Shown piece after piece: positions 10,401-18,105 of a stretch of 64,000 nt of DNA (its first letter is position 1; every line of letters starts with the position of its first letter). Source of the stretch: Chitinophaga sp. CB10 (GTDB lineage Bacteria > Bacteroidota > Bacteroidia > Chitinophagales > Chitinophagaceae); NCBI GenBank assembly GCA_001870995.2, contig MLAV02000005.1, forward strand, positions 1 through 64,000, in the 5' to 3' direction. The notes under the pieces were generated by a model. That model had not been told where the DNA came from and did not search any database. It worked only from the letters and a program-made list of their open reading frames with translations. The translations under genes were made by a program, and so were the position numbers.

Positions 10401-10745
10401 GCTTTGTTTGATACCCAGCGCCGTCACCACCACTTCGCCGAGGCCTTTGGCATCTTCCTGCAATAAAATATCCAGTGTTGGTTTAGACGTGATCGTTACT
10501 TCCGTTTTTCCATAACCTACCATAGACACCTGAAGCACGGAGCCGCCTGGTACGGAGAGGGTGAATTTACCGGAAGCATCTGTAGTGGTACCGGTTTGGG
10601 TACCTTTTTGCAGAATTGTTACCCCTGGCAATGGGTTTCCTTTTGCGTCGTGCACTACGCCGGAGATGTTACGTTTTTCCTGCGCAGAAACGATTTGGCT
10701 GCATACCGCCAAAAGGACCGCAAGTAAGGTTAGCGATCTTTTCAT
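7458..10745 (-). CDS. SusC/RagA TonB-linked outer-membrane transporter (pair 2)
   Basis: TonB-dependent transporter of 1095 residues. Signal peptide 1-22, carboxypeptidase-regulatory-like domain about 26-96 (LPGVTILQKGTQTGTT), junction GEVVVTALG at 103-111, plug with DILKGAKATALYGEKGANGVMMI, then the barrel, ending VGVNVSF. No STN domain. CAGTAAACC lies directly before the ATG. The gene has an unusually long upstream region: the only consensus promoter found is about 770 bases ahead. It is probably co-transcribed only with SusD2. Confidence 0.94.
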   Translation of the reverse strand: MKRSLTLLAVLLAVCSQIVSAQEKRNISGVVHDAKGNPLPGVTILQKGTQTGTTTDASGKFTLSVPGGSVLQVSMVGYGKTEVTITSKPTLDILLQEDAKGLGEVVVTALGIKQSRKSLGYAVSSVKGDELTVAGTTLNPVQALYGKAAGVGVIAGSAGPMGGINIKVRGAASLTENANNRPLIVVDGVVIRDANTSMATRDYDPLHSVDYGTGINDINPDDIESIDILKGAKATALYGEKGANGVMMITTKSGSHAKGFGVTVSHQRTLEKPVNYIDFQNEYGSGTTPYDIIYKNVNGVNTRQIYNSRFSFGPKFNNEPIQYFDGTMRTYSAVPNNFMSLFQNGNSNRTNVAIAGSNDKGSMRLSYTNFGYDDILENSWQKQNTFSFNGSMKASKFASFDVTANLYNVKSNNRRPSIDGLVAWGLNRDYPFEQLRGFYKDSTGHRPDYDALGLPQFITKLFDFWWNQYDNFNTDAKTHLITSAKVTLNFTDDISMITLAGLDYTNTDYIKKEKEIRVLPKIQGGTYSMKRENYAIQTYQTHFTYNHDFLNNDLHVYALVGGSIQQDNDYSVFASTTGGFRVPGWFSLDNSASMPGLGDANKARTSSRGSRIVYSAFGSLQLGWKDRYFVEVTDRTDWNSTLYANNNRFNYPSVSFTWDFTKDISIPKLNYGKFRAGWADVGRGTNQNYYAYRYYDVNSIGGYNNATTIIGQTSLFANELRPERKREYEVGLEAGFFDKSRLQADFSFYTNNVYDQIMGVKLSSATGANEIRINAGNVKNWGYELSLKGYPVMTNNVTWMLGITAANQRSKVIKLYPGITTNPISGNDGFKVVAQEGRPVNDVMMYDYLKDPNGNKVVDANGRYQLANEMSTVSNTQPKVLGGLFSDLRYKNLSFHIGIDYKFGGTIFSYTNYYLTGLGVTSNTLAYRDTEHGGITYYIDNTTNKKVKWDNGQPAPAQAKNGRLYYDGMILDGTKQVTDANGNVKYEKNDIITSSTEYYQSYINDLSTAWGPDRLFKNDYIKLRELALSYDLPRKWLQPIHLQGVKVTAAARNLFYLYKTIPNVDPESTLGSDVYIENSFYPSVRTYSVGVNVSF

Positions 10746-11030
10746 GGTTTACTGATTTAAGAGATAATTAAGAAGTGAACTGATACGTTCAGCACCGGGC
10801 ATAGCAGTGGCTGTCCGTTATTTTTCCTGTTATTGAAAAACCGGTTTTAAATTTTTTTTGCCTGACGGGATGTAAATGCCGGGGCACGGAAAGCCCTGCG
10901 GCCTCGCGGCGCCTGGCACAGCTGCTCTCAGCCGGATATCAATGCTGGTACTGAAATGAAACGTGCAGGCAAGACATTGCGAGGCACTATGCAGGCAAGC
11001 ATATTCACCGTTACATCGCGTTAAAAAAGT

Positions 11031-11322
11031 GGTTGATAAATAAAAGTTCTATTAACTCATGCTAACTGTTTACTGATTTGTTATTTGAGATTTTGGCGTA
11101 CCTGGTAAAGCGGTACTGCTATTGTTCCATGGAAAAACCGGTTGAGTGGCAACGGCGCAAATCCCAGGCTGGTATTCACTTCCGTGCATACTGCCGTTCA
11201 CTACTGTGCCTGTATTCCTGCCGGGATCGGGATGTATTATAGCCTAACCTCTCCTTAAGCAAAATTTAATTTCTCATGCGTGCAATAAACTGGTTGATAA
11301 ATTAACTATTCTATTAACTCAT
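11031..11322. repeat. Two imperfect direct repeats, about 30 bp each
   Basis: Copy A (11031-11060) and copy B (11292-11322) share two exact blocks: GGTTGATAAAT (11031-11041 and 11292-11302) and TTCTATTAACTCAT (11047-11060 and 11309-11322). The blocks are 5 and 6 bases apart in the two copies, and the copies are offset by about 261 bases. Weaker likeness (GATTTTGG) continues to the right of each copy. Confidence 0.7.
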
Positions 11323-11444
11323 CTCAGACATTTCGTTGGTATCTGTTTTTAGGATAAACGCTACACTATACGCTCTTGATTTACTCTTCGATTTTGGTCT
11401 GTCCTTGATAATCGTTGCATTAGTTGTAAGGTGATCATACAGCA

Positions 11445-11458
11445 GTAAAACGTTTTAG
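11445..11458. promoter_or_regulatory. LacI-type palindrome upstream of SusC2
   Basis: GTAAAACGTTTTAG contains a perfect 12-bp palindrome (11446-11457) centred on CG, nearly identical to the site at 5404-5417 before SusC1. It lies about 55-65 bases downstream of the predicted start point of the SusC2 promoter, a position that fits repression by blocking elongation. Confidence 0.6.
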
Positions 11459-11516
11459 CTACCGTATCTAAAAAAAGAAAGCTGTGGTGTTTAATAATCC
11501 TTTGGCTTTCTGAAAT

Positions 11517-11548
11517 CAAACTTAGTCAAAGTTTCCATGTAAGACAAA
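11517..11548 (-). promoter_or_regulatory. Bacteroidota housekeeping promoter for SusC2
   Basis: On the minus strand TTTG (11548-11545) and TAAGTTTG (11524-11517) are 20 bases apart, a full match to TTTG-N19-21-TAnnTTTG. No other consensus promoter was found between here and the SusC2 start. Transcription would begin near 11510. Confidence 0.7.
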
Positions 11549-11599
11549 TATTTTGTTAAAATTTTTTCAAGATTTTTTGAGGACGCGTTTGCGTATAAA

Positions 11600-11822
11600 T
11601 TACACACTGGGGCGTTTTTGAGAGCGGGCGTATCTCTGATACCCGGTTCGTGTCAGGCGGCGTATTGCAGCGAAGGAATGGCAGCCGATGCGTGCAACTA
11701 TGCAGGAAGCGTTGGACGGGAGCATGCGCCATAAGGCCGGCACGGGCGACAATGGCATACCGCGCACGCGCGTTTGCCGCCCGGACGTACGCAGCGCCCG
11801 GGCGGCATTGATTTTCTCCCCC
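11600..11822. other. GC-rich non-coding stretch with an inverted repeat
   Basis: About 220 bases distinctly richer in G+C than the flanking AT-rich leader, with no gene I can support. TGCCGCCCGG at 11775-11784 pairs with CCGGGCGGCA at 11798-11807 (10 bp, 13-base loop). A 74-codon minus-strand frame spans it but has an arginine-rich composition unlike neighbouring proteins and is probably chance. It may be a decayed gene fragment or a structured RNA; nothing decides between them. Confidence 0.35.
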
Positions 11823-11825
11823 AAT

Positions 11826-11867
11826 AAAAAAGCGTAACGGCTATACCTGCTGCCGTTACGCTTTTTT
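11826..11867 (-). terminator. Intrinsic terminator after SusD3 (bidirectional shape)
   Basis: AGCGTAACGGC (11831-11841) pairs perfectly with GCCGTTACGCT (11852-11862), an 11-bp stem with a 10-base loop, flanked by A6 on the left and T6 on the right. On the minus strand it ends transcription 22 bases past the SusD3 stop. Confidence 0.88.
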
Positions 11868-11889
11868 GTAACCTACTATAGCTACGCGA

Positions 11890-13464
11890 CTAAGGCTTAT
11901 CCCACCAGACCGGCGTGGTAAACACATCCGGACCCTGGGCCGCTACCGCCGCATTCACATGCGCCGCGTTGGAGTTATACTCCCCGCGGGGGTAACGCAG
12001 CCTTCTCGGGATTTGACCATTGGTTTCGTTGTTCTTGTAATTCACCGGCGTGAGCACGGGGAAGCCCGTACGGCGCCAGTTGGCGTAAGCCTCGTATTCG
12101 TTGAGCAGCGTGGTGATGTAATACTGCTCGTTGATGGCGCGCAACTGCGCGTTCAAACCGCCTGCCAGCGCGGCCGACTGCGCAGTGGCATACGTAGTGG
12201 CGGCAGCGTCGTTGTAAGTGATGGAAGAGGAATAAAGCGTGTACTGCCAGATGCCCGCCTTCACGCCTTCGATGAAGTAAGTTGCAGGCGCGCCGGTAGT
12301 CCACCCGCGGGCCGCCGCTTCCGCCAGCATCAGCTGCACCTCGCTGTAGGTCAGGAAAATGTTGGGCGAATTGGCCAGCACCAGCACCTGTTTGGGCTGG
12401 GAATAATGCGCCAGGTTAGGATCATCCACGGATGCGATGCCATACACCGGGTCCGACGTATTGTCGTAACCGTTACGCAACCCTTTTTGCGCCGCCGGCA
12501 CGTCCGAACCGCCCGGCGTGGAATCCGCCTTCGGCAGCTCGCTGATCATCTGCAACCGCGGATCGCCCTTGGTTTTCAGCATATCGATAAACGATTTGGA
12601 ATACTTGATCGCCAGGTTATCCTTATTCGTTTGGCCGCGGGAGTTATTGTAGGTACCAATGACGTGGCTGTTCGGGTTATCGTATTCCCCATCCATATGA
12701 CGGATGTAGAATACATCCGTCCTGGCGTTGAACACGCCGCCGGCAATGGCTTTCTGCACAATCGTGCGGGCCTGGGTCTGATCCGCCTTTTTACTCAACC
12801 GCATGCCTATACGCAGCATGAGGGAATAAGCCAGTTTTTTCCACTGCAGGGGATCGCCGGCGTAACCGGTGATATCCGCCTTGCCGGGATTGGCTTTGGA
12901 GGCATCCAGCATACCGGCGGCCGTTTCCAGCTCGGCCGCGAGGCCGGTGTAAATGGCCGACTGCGGATCGTAGGCGGGATAGAAATTCAGGTCCGTAAAG
13001 CCTTTACTGGCTTCGCTGTAAGGCACGTCCCCGTAGAGGTCCGTCAGCCGTTGCAGGATCACCACCCTCAGGATGCGCGCGATCGCATGGTAATTCACAT
13101 TTGCGGGATCATTCTCCGTTTTGGTCATCAGGTCCGTCAGGATCTTCAGCCCGTTGGGGTAAAAGGAATTGAAGGCCGCGCCTGAATAATCATCGTTATA
13201 CAGGTACTTATCCCCCACGTACGTGAGGTTCAGGGAGGCGAAATGCTGGATCATCATACCGCAGTAGATGATGTTTGCCCGCCAGGCTTCGTATTCGCCG
13301 CCGGAGGCGTACAGCAGCCCCCTGGTGAGCAGGATGGAGGGCGGCACATTGGAGGAGGAAGTAGGATCAGTATTGATCTTTTCAAAATTCTTTGTACACG
13401 ACGCCATACTCAGCATTCCTCCCAGGGCCAGCACCGACAGTGTTTTATATATATTACGGATCAT
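11890..13464 (-). CDS. SusD-like outer-membrane lipoprotein (pair 3)
   Basis: SusD/RagB-family lipoprotein of 524 residues. The signal sequence ends LSMASC (Cys23), followed by TKNFEKINTDP, a hallmark of the SusD-like_2 group. The WRANIIYCGMMIQHFASL and VILQRLTDLYGDVPYSEA segments match SusD6 (WRVNIIYLSLMTQQLAST; LIYHRLTDLYGMVPYSEA), so the two are paralogues. CAGCAAACT directly precedes the ATG. It follows SusC3 by 25 bases and is closed by the terminator at 11826-11867. Confidence 0.93.
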   Translation of the reverse strand: MIRNIYKTLSVLALGGMLSMASCTKNFEKINTDPTSSSNVPPSILLTRGLLYASGGEYEAWRANIIYCGMMIQHFASLNLTYVGDKYLYNDDYSGAAFNSFYPNGLKILTDLMTKTENDPANVNYHAIARILRVVILQRLTDLYGDVPYSEASKGFTDLNFYPAYDPQSAIYTGLAAELETAAGMLDASKANPGKADITGYAGDPLQWKKLAYSLMLRIGMRLSKKADQTQARTIVQKAIAGGVFNARTDVFYIRHMDGEYDNPNSHVIGTYNNSRGQTNKDNLAIKYSKSFIDMLKTKGDPRLQMISELPKADSTPGGSDVPAAQKGLRNGYDNTSDPVYGIASVDDPNLAHYSQPKQVLVLANSPNIFLTYSEVQLMLAEAAARGWTTGAPATYFIEGVKAGIWQYTLYSSSITYNDAAATTYATAQSAALAGGLNAQLRAINEQYYITTLLNEYEAYANWRRTGFPVLTPVNYKNNETNGQIPRRLRYPRGEYNSNAAHVNAAVAAQGPDVFTTPVWWDKP

Positions 13465-13489
13465 AGTTTGCTGATTTAGAATTTGATTA

Positions 13490-16400
13490 CTAGAATCTCA
13501 CATTGAGGTTAAGACCAAAGCTGCGCGCCTGCGGATAACCCATTACTTCCGCGCCCTGGCCAGCCCCGCTGGTATAGCTGGATTCAGGATCTATACCCGG
13601 CAGGTCCTTGTAAATGATCCAGAGGTTCCGCGCTACGAACGAGAGGGAAGCGCCGGTGAACGGCGATTTTGCCAGCACGGCCGACGGCAGCGCGTACGTG
13701 AGGATCACCTGGCGGAGCTTCACGAAATCGCCTTTGTAAATAAATGGTTCCGCAATGTTGAAGGCGATGTTCTGATAGTAATCCTGTGCAGCCACGTTTT
13801 TATCCACGTATTTGGCAGGATCGGCAGGGTCCTGCGCCTTGATGGTGAGCCCGCCTTCGCGGCCTGCCAGCGTGGCTTTATTCAGCCCGAAATAGTAGGA
13901 GTAATCGTTGGTACCGGAATAGATTTTATTCCCCCATTTTCCATCCACGAGGAAGCTGAGCGAAAACGCCTTGTAGGTTAACGTATTGGTGATACCCATG
14001 GCAAACGGCGCCACGCCGGTGCCAAAGGCGGTATAGTCGCCCTGCAGCGGCTTGCCCGCGCTGTTGAACAGGATGTTGCCCTGCGCGTCGCGTTTGAATT
14101 TATACCCTACAATCTGCCCGAAAGGCTTGCCTACGATATGCTGGATAGAGGCGTTGAACGTACGCACATTGGCCACCAGCACGCTGGTGGAACCGGCGTC
14201 GAGGGAAACGACTTCATTCTTGTTATAGGAGAAGTTAGGCGTGATTTCCCAGGTGAAGTTTTTATTGCGCACCGGCACGCCTGTGAGCAATACTTCCACC
14301 CCGGTGTTTTTCACCTTCCCTACGTTGATGAAGGCGGCGTTATAACCGGAGGCGTTGGAGATGGTGGTTTGCAGGATATCGTCCTTGGTGGTGCGGGTGT
14401 AGAAGGCAAAATCCAGCGTAAGCCGACTATCAAACAAGCGCGCTTCCAGGCCCGCTTCGTAGCTGGTGTTGACCAGCGGGCGGAGTGTAGGGTTAGGCAC
14501 GGCATATTGACCATCCGGCGTCTTCTTCACGTCAGCGAGGGGCAGGCCATCGAACGGATTTTGCACCTGGTAGGCCAGGAAGAGGCGGTAAGGATCGGTA
14601 TCCCCACCCACCTGCGCCCAGGAGGTACGCAGCTTGAGGAAGTTGACCCACTGCGGCATTTTAAACGCATCGGAGAGGACGAAGCTGAGGCCGAAGGACG
14701 GATAGAGGATGCTCCATTCCTGCGGGGACAAAGTGGAAAACCAGTCGTTACGCGCGGTAGCCGTCAGGTAGAGATAACTCTTGAAAGAAAGTTCCGCGGA
14801 GCCGTAAACGGAATTGATTTTCTTTTCCAGGATATCGTTGAGGACTGTTTTGGTTTGCAGGTTAGTCTGATCGTAGAAGAAAGGAATGAAGAACCCGTTC
14901 CCGTTGAGGTAGAATTTATCATTCTTGTTATGCATCTGGTTGCCGCCTACGAAAGCGGTGAGCCGCCAGTCTTTACCGAAGGCTTTATCCACCCCGATCA
15001 TCGCATCAGCGTTCACTTCGTAGAAATTTTGGCGGGCCTGGTCGTTGATCTGGCCGGCGGTGTTGTAAGCGGTGCCGGTAGGGGTAATGGCGAAGTTGTT
15101 GCGATACCACATATCCGCGCCGATACGGCCTTTAGCATAGAGCCACGGGAGGATGTCGTACCGGAGTTCAACGGAGTTGATGAAGCGGTCCCGCTTATCA
15201 TTCTGCCGGAAGTCGTACACCGAGAACCAGGGATTGGTAACGTATTCATTCGCTTCCCAGCGGGCTTCAAAACCCTGCGCATCGTATTTACTTTGATTGA
15301 GGGTATTGACGTCCAGGCTGGTGGGCAGCATATAGAGGGAGTAGTTGGCATTGCCGGGGGAGTCCGACACGCGGGGGCGGTTGTCCACTCTTTCGCGGCT
15401 GTACTTACTGTTGACCGTGAGGAATAATTTACGCCCCAGCCATGCGTTTACGTTGAGGCTGAGGTTATCGCGGCGCAGGCCGGAGTTGGGGATCATGGCT
15501 TCGTTTTTCAGGTCCGTAGCGCCGAAGCGGTAGTTGACCTTTTCGTTTCCGCCGCTGAAGGCGATGGAGTTGGTGAAGGTATAGCCGCTTTTATAGAAGT
15601 GTTTAAAGTTATCTTTTACGGCGCTGTAGGGGCGGCTCACCCCGTCGTACTGGATCACGGGAGAGCCGTCCAGCCTGGCGCCCCAGCTGAAGAGGCCTGC
15701 GGAGCGGGCTTCCGTGATGGTGGTGGGTTTGACGCCATTGAGGCCCATGCCGTAATCATACTGCCAGTCGAGCGTATTGACGATGGGTTTATCCAGCACG
15801 ATGTTGCTGCTGAATTCCACTCCTACCCCTTTGCGCGCGCTGCCGGATTTGGTGGTGATGAGGATCACGCCGTTGGAGGCGCGGGAGCCGTATAGCGCGG
15901 CGGCGGTACCGCCTTTAAGTACGGACATGGTGGCGATATCGTCCGGGTTGATGCTGGAAAAGCCGTCGCCGGCATCCTGGCCGCCGTATTCGTTGGCGCT
16001 GCCGAGGTTGTCGTTATTGATAGGAATCCCATCTACTACGATGAGGGGTTGGTTGTTGCGGCTTTTATCGATGGAGGTATTACCTCTGAGTACGATGCGG
16101 TTGGAGCCTGCGGGCCCGGAGGAGGCGGGGCTTACATTGAGCCCGGCTACTTTACCGGCGAGGGTGGCGGCCACGTTGGTGGAGCGTGCCTGGGTGAGTT
16201 CATCCCCTTTGATTTCGGAGATGGAGTAGCCCAATGCTTTCTTTTCTTTTTTGATACCGAGCGCGGTTACTACTACTTCGCTGAGGGATTTATTGTCCTG
16301 CGAGAGCCGGACTTCCATGGTACCGCCGGTTACGGGTACATCTTTCTGCAGGTAGCCGATATACCGGAAGCTGAGGGTGGAGCCGGGCGGGACGTTGATC

Positions 16401-16588
16401 CTGAACTCCCCGTTATCGTTGGTGGTGGTTCCTTTGCCCGATCCTTTCACGAGCACCACCACTCCTACCAGGCGTTGGTTGGTCGAATCGTCGACCACCA
16501 GTCCGCTGACATCCTGCTGGGCCCATGCGAGTGGCGCCGACAGCAGCATGAACAGAGTAAGGATAAGTTGAATAGAATTCTTACGCAT
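13490..16588 (-). CDS. SusC/RagA TonB-linked outer-membrane transporter (pair 3)
   Basis: TonB-dependent transporter of 1032 residues. Signal peptide 1-24, carboxypeptidase-regulatory-like domain about 26-96, junction SEVVVTALG (103-111), plug with SVLKGGTAAALYGSRASNGVI, barrel ending LNLNVRF. The C-terminal IDPESSYTSGAGQGAEVMGY matches SusC6 (IDPESFYTSGVGQGLEYAGV), as does the middle region SWGARLDGSPVIQYDG (SWGAKLDGSATPLFNG), so pairs 3 and 6 share ancestry. CAGTAAAC directly precedes the ATG. No clear consensus promoter was found in the 232 bases between it and the LacI gene upstream. Confidence 0.94.
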   Translation of the reverse strand: MRKNSIQLILTLFMLLSAPLAWAQQDVSGLVVDDSTNQRLVGVVVLVKGSGKGTTTNDNGEFRINVPPGSTLSFRYIGYLQKDVPVTGGTMEVRLSQDNKSLSEVVVTALGIKKEKKALGYSISEIKGDELTQARSTNVAATLAGKVAGLNVSPASSGPAGSNRIVLRGNTSIDKSRNNQPLIVVDGIPINNDNLGSANEYGGQDAGDGFSSINPDDIATMSVLKGGTAAALYGSRASNGVILITTKSGSARKGVGVEFSSNIVLDKPIVNTLDWQYDYGMGLNGVKPTTITEARSAGLFSWGARLDGSPVIQYDGVSRPYSAVKDNFKHFYKSGYTFTNSIAFSGGNEKVNYRFGATDLKNEAMIPNSGLRRDNLSLNVNAWLGRKLFLTVNSKYSRERVDNRPRVSDSPGNANYSLYMLPTSLDVNTLNQSKYDAQGFEARWEANEYVTNPWFSVYDFRQNDKRDRFINSVELRYDILPWLYAKGRIGADMWYRNNFAITPTGTAYNTAGQINDQARQNFYEVNADAMIGVDKAFGKDWRLTAFVGGNQMHNKNDKFYLNGNGFFIPFFYDQTNLQTKTVLNDILEKKINSVYGSAELSFKSYLYLTATARNDWFSTLSPQEWSILYPSFGLSFVLSDAFKMPQWVNFLKLRTSWAQVGGDTDPYRLFLAYQVQNPFDGLPLADVKKTPDGQYAVPNPTLRPLVNTSYEAGLEARLFDSRLTLDFAFYTRTTKDDILQTTISNASGYNAAFINVGKVKNTGVEVLLTGVPVRNKNFTWEITPNFSYNKNEVVSLDAGSTSVLVANVRTFNASIQHIVGKPFGQIVGYKFKRDAQGNILFNSAGKPLQGDYTAFGTGVAPFAMGITNTLTYKAFSLSFLVDGKWGNKIYSGTNDYSYYFGLNKATLAGREGGLTIKAQDPADPAKYVDKNVAAQDYYQNIAFNIAEPFIYKGDFVKLRQVILTYALPSAVLAKSPFTGASLSFVARNLWIIYKDLPGIDPESSYTSGAGQGAEVMGYPQARSFGLNLNVRF

Positions 16589-16681
16589 GTTTACTGTATA
16601 AAGTGAAGCAATAAAAGAGTCAATCGACGTGCAGGCAGGGGGACAAATGGAAATTGGCTGATGTTTCCTGAGATTGTGTTT

Positions 16682-16694
16682 GTAACCTGGTTAC
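16682..16694. promoter_or_regulatory. Inverted repeat upstream of SusC3
   Basis: GTAACC-T-GGTTAC is a perfect 13-base inverted repeat about 95 bases before the SusC3 ATG and downstream of the LacI terminator. It may be an operator for SusC3; no binding protein can be assigned. It differs from the CG-centred palindromes elsewhere. Confidence 0.35.
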
Positions 16695-16740
16695 TTTATA
16701 GGTATAACAAAGAGCGGAGAAAAACGGTTGACTTATGCGC

Positions 16741-16769
16741 AAAAAAAACCAGCGCTTTGCGGCGCTGGT
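16741..16769 (-). terminator. Intrinsic terminator after the LacI-family gene
   Basis: ACCAGCGC (16748-16755) pairs with GCGCTGGT (16762-16769) around a six-base loop; on the minus strand it is followed by eight T residues (16748-16741). It lies about 50 bases past the LacI stop and separates that gene from SusC3. Confidence 0.85.
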
Positions 16770-16791
16770 CAAATAATCTTACGGATACCGG

Positions 16792-16805
16792 CTAAAACGT
16801 TATAG
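16792..16805. promoter_or_regulatory. LacI-type palindrome between LacI gene and SusC3
   Basis: CTAAAACGTTATAG differs by one base from the perfect palindrome at 5404-5417. It sits 15 bases beyond the LacI stop codon but upstream of the LacI terminator, about 200 bases before SusC3. Its role is therefore uncertain; it could be a distant or looping site. Confidence 0.4.
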
Positions 16806-16820
16806 TACGAATGATTGCGG

Positions 16821-17840
16821 TTACTTGTGTAAACTGGAAGGGCGGATGATGAGGTCGAGCGGCAGCACTACCTGTTGCAGGGCGGTGGTGGGCTGATTGA
16901 GTTCCTTCATGAGGATGGAGACGAGGTTTTCGCCGATTTGTTGCAGCGGTTGCGCCACGCAGGTGATGGCGGGACTGTGGAGGCGGAAGATGTCGTGATC
17001 ATCGAAGGATACCACGCCGATTTCCTTACCGATGGTCCATCCGAGGCTGCGGATACTTTCGATACCGTAGATACCGAGGTAGTTGGTGGCGAAGAAGACG
17101 GCGTCGAGTCCTTTCACGGAGGTGAGGAATTTTTTGATTTCGTCGTTGAACCCTTCCCGGTCCAGGTCGAACGGCAGTTTTTTCACCAGCGTTTTATTGG
17201 GCGTGATGCCGGCGGCTTTCAGCGCGTCGTTATAGCCCTGGAGGCGGTCTTTCATCTGCACCTGGTCGGACGTGGTGGTCACGATGGCGATTTTGGAATA
17301 GCCTTGTTTGGTCAGGTGTTCGGTAGCCACGTAGGCGCCTTTATAGTTATCTACCACTACGTAGTGGGAAGGCATCTGCGGGAAGTAGCGGTCCATGAGG
17401 ACGATCGGTTTGCCGGCGCCCTGCAGTTGTTCTATTTCCTTGTCCAGGTTTTTGGTGGGCGTGATGATGTAGCCGTCCACCTGCCGGTATTTGAGGACTT
17501 CGAGGAGGCCTTTGGCTTTTTCCGTATTATCCTCTGTGGAGCCGTAGAGTACCTTATAGCCGTATTTATCGGCTTCGTCCTCCACTACTTTGGCCAGCGT
17601 GGCGAAGAAGTTGTTGGCGATATCTTCGACGATAAGGCCTATAGTTTTGGTTTTGCCGGTGCGCAATCCGCGAGCCAGCTGGTTCGGCTTATATTTAAGT
17701 TTGCCTGCTATTTTCTGGATTTTTTTGCTTACCTGATCGCTGATCCTCTTCTCTTTGGCTTTTCCATTCAGTACGAATGAGACAGTGGTAGGAGATACAC
17801 CGGCCTGTTTTGCAATATCTTTAATAGAGATACCTTTCAT
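16821..17840 (-). CDS. LacI-family transcriptional regulator
   Basis: DNA-binding repressor of 339 residues of the LacI/GalR family. The N-terminal helix-turn-helix (about 4-50) reads IKDIAKQAGVSPTTVSFVLN and is followed by the hinge region YKPNQLARGLRTGKTKTIG. The rest is a periplasmic-binding-protein-like sensor domain (about 62-339), with FATNYLGIYGIESIRSLG and GVVSFDDHDIF near its C-terminal half. The effector is unknown; the family usually binds sugars. A near-perfect palindrome at 17853-17868 lies just upstream of its start, fitting autoregulation. Similar CG-centred palindromes lie before SusC1, SusC2 and the alginate-lyase-like gene, so these are likely targets (inference). Divergent from the AraC-family gene. 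Confidence 0.93.
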   Translation of the reverse strand: MKGISIKDIAKQAGVSPTTVSFVLNGKAKEKRISDQVSKKIQKIAGKLKYKPNQLARGLRTGKTKTIGLIVEDIANNFFATLAKVVEDEADKYGYKVLYGSTEDNTEKAKGLLEVLKYRQVDGYIITPTKNLDKEIEQLQGAGKPIVLMDRYFPQMPSHYVVVDNYKGAYVATEHLTKQGYSKIAIVTTTSDQVQMKDRLQGYNDALKAAGITPNKTLVKKLPFDLDREGFNDEIKKFLTSVKGLDAVFFATNYLGIYGIESIRSLGWTIGKEIGVVSFDDHDIFRLHSPAITCVAQPLQQIGENLVSILMKELNQPTTALQQVVLPLDLIIRPSSLHK

Positions 17841-17852
17841 AATAAGAGTTAT

Positions 17853-17868
17853 GCTATATCGATTTAGC
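17853..17868. promoter_or_regulatory. Likely LacI autoregulatory operator
   Basis: GCTATATCGATTTAGC is a 16-bp palindrome with one mismatch, centred on CG, 13 bases upstream of the LacI start codon. The remaining divergent region to 18105 is AT-rich; CAAACATA at 18032-18039 would be a minus-strand TAnnTTTG box but lacks a TTTG partner at proper spacing. Confidence 0.5.
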
Positions 17869-18105
17869 CCAGCGTAATTTACAAAATGAAGTTGAAATTT
17901 ACATCGTTGTGGTAATTATTCCAAATAACCCTTGGCCGGCATGCATATAAAGCAATTGTAATTTGTATCACATTAAAAGGCCATTTTAAAAAAGATGATA
18001 TTTTTTTAACCAAATTTTAATAATTTGGCAACAAACATAGGACAATGGTATTTCTTTCCAGGAAGCAAGATGCCATCAATAATACTCGTTTAAATTAATA
18101 CATGA

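Larger units (their letters stand above)
10746..11510 (-). other. Long untranslated leader of SusC2
   Basis: Between the predicted transcription start (about 11510) and the SusC2 ATG lie about 765 bases without a convincing gene on either strand. The stretch holds the palindrome at 11445-11458, a pair of imperfect direct repeats (11031-11060 and 11292-11322), and a second copy of AAATCAGTAAAC at 11080-11069 like the one immediately before the SusC2 ATG. The repeats suggest an old duplication of a promoter/leader segment or the scar of a deleted gene start (inference). Confidence 0.5.

Noticed and set aside
11600..11824. 74-codon minus-strand gene
   Set aside because: Composition is rich in Arg and Ala with no recognisable pattern, and it lies in a short GC-rich stretch where open frames are expected by chance.
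11959..13185. 408-codon plus-strand frame opposite SusD3
   Set aside because: Shadow of a lipoprotein gene with clear homology to SusD6; codon content is His/Arg/Gln-rich.
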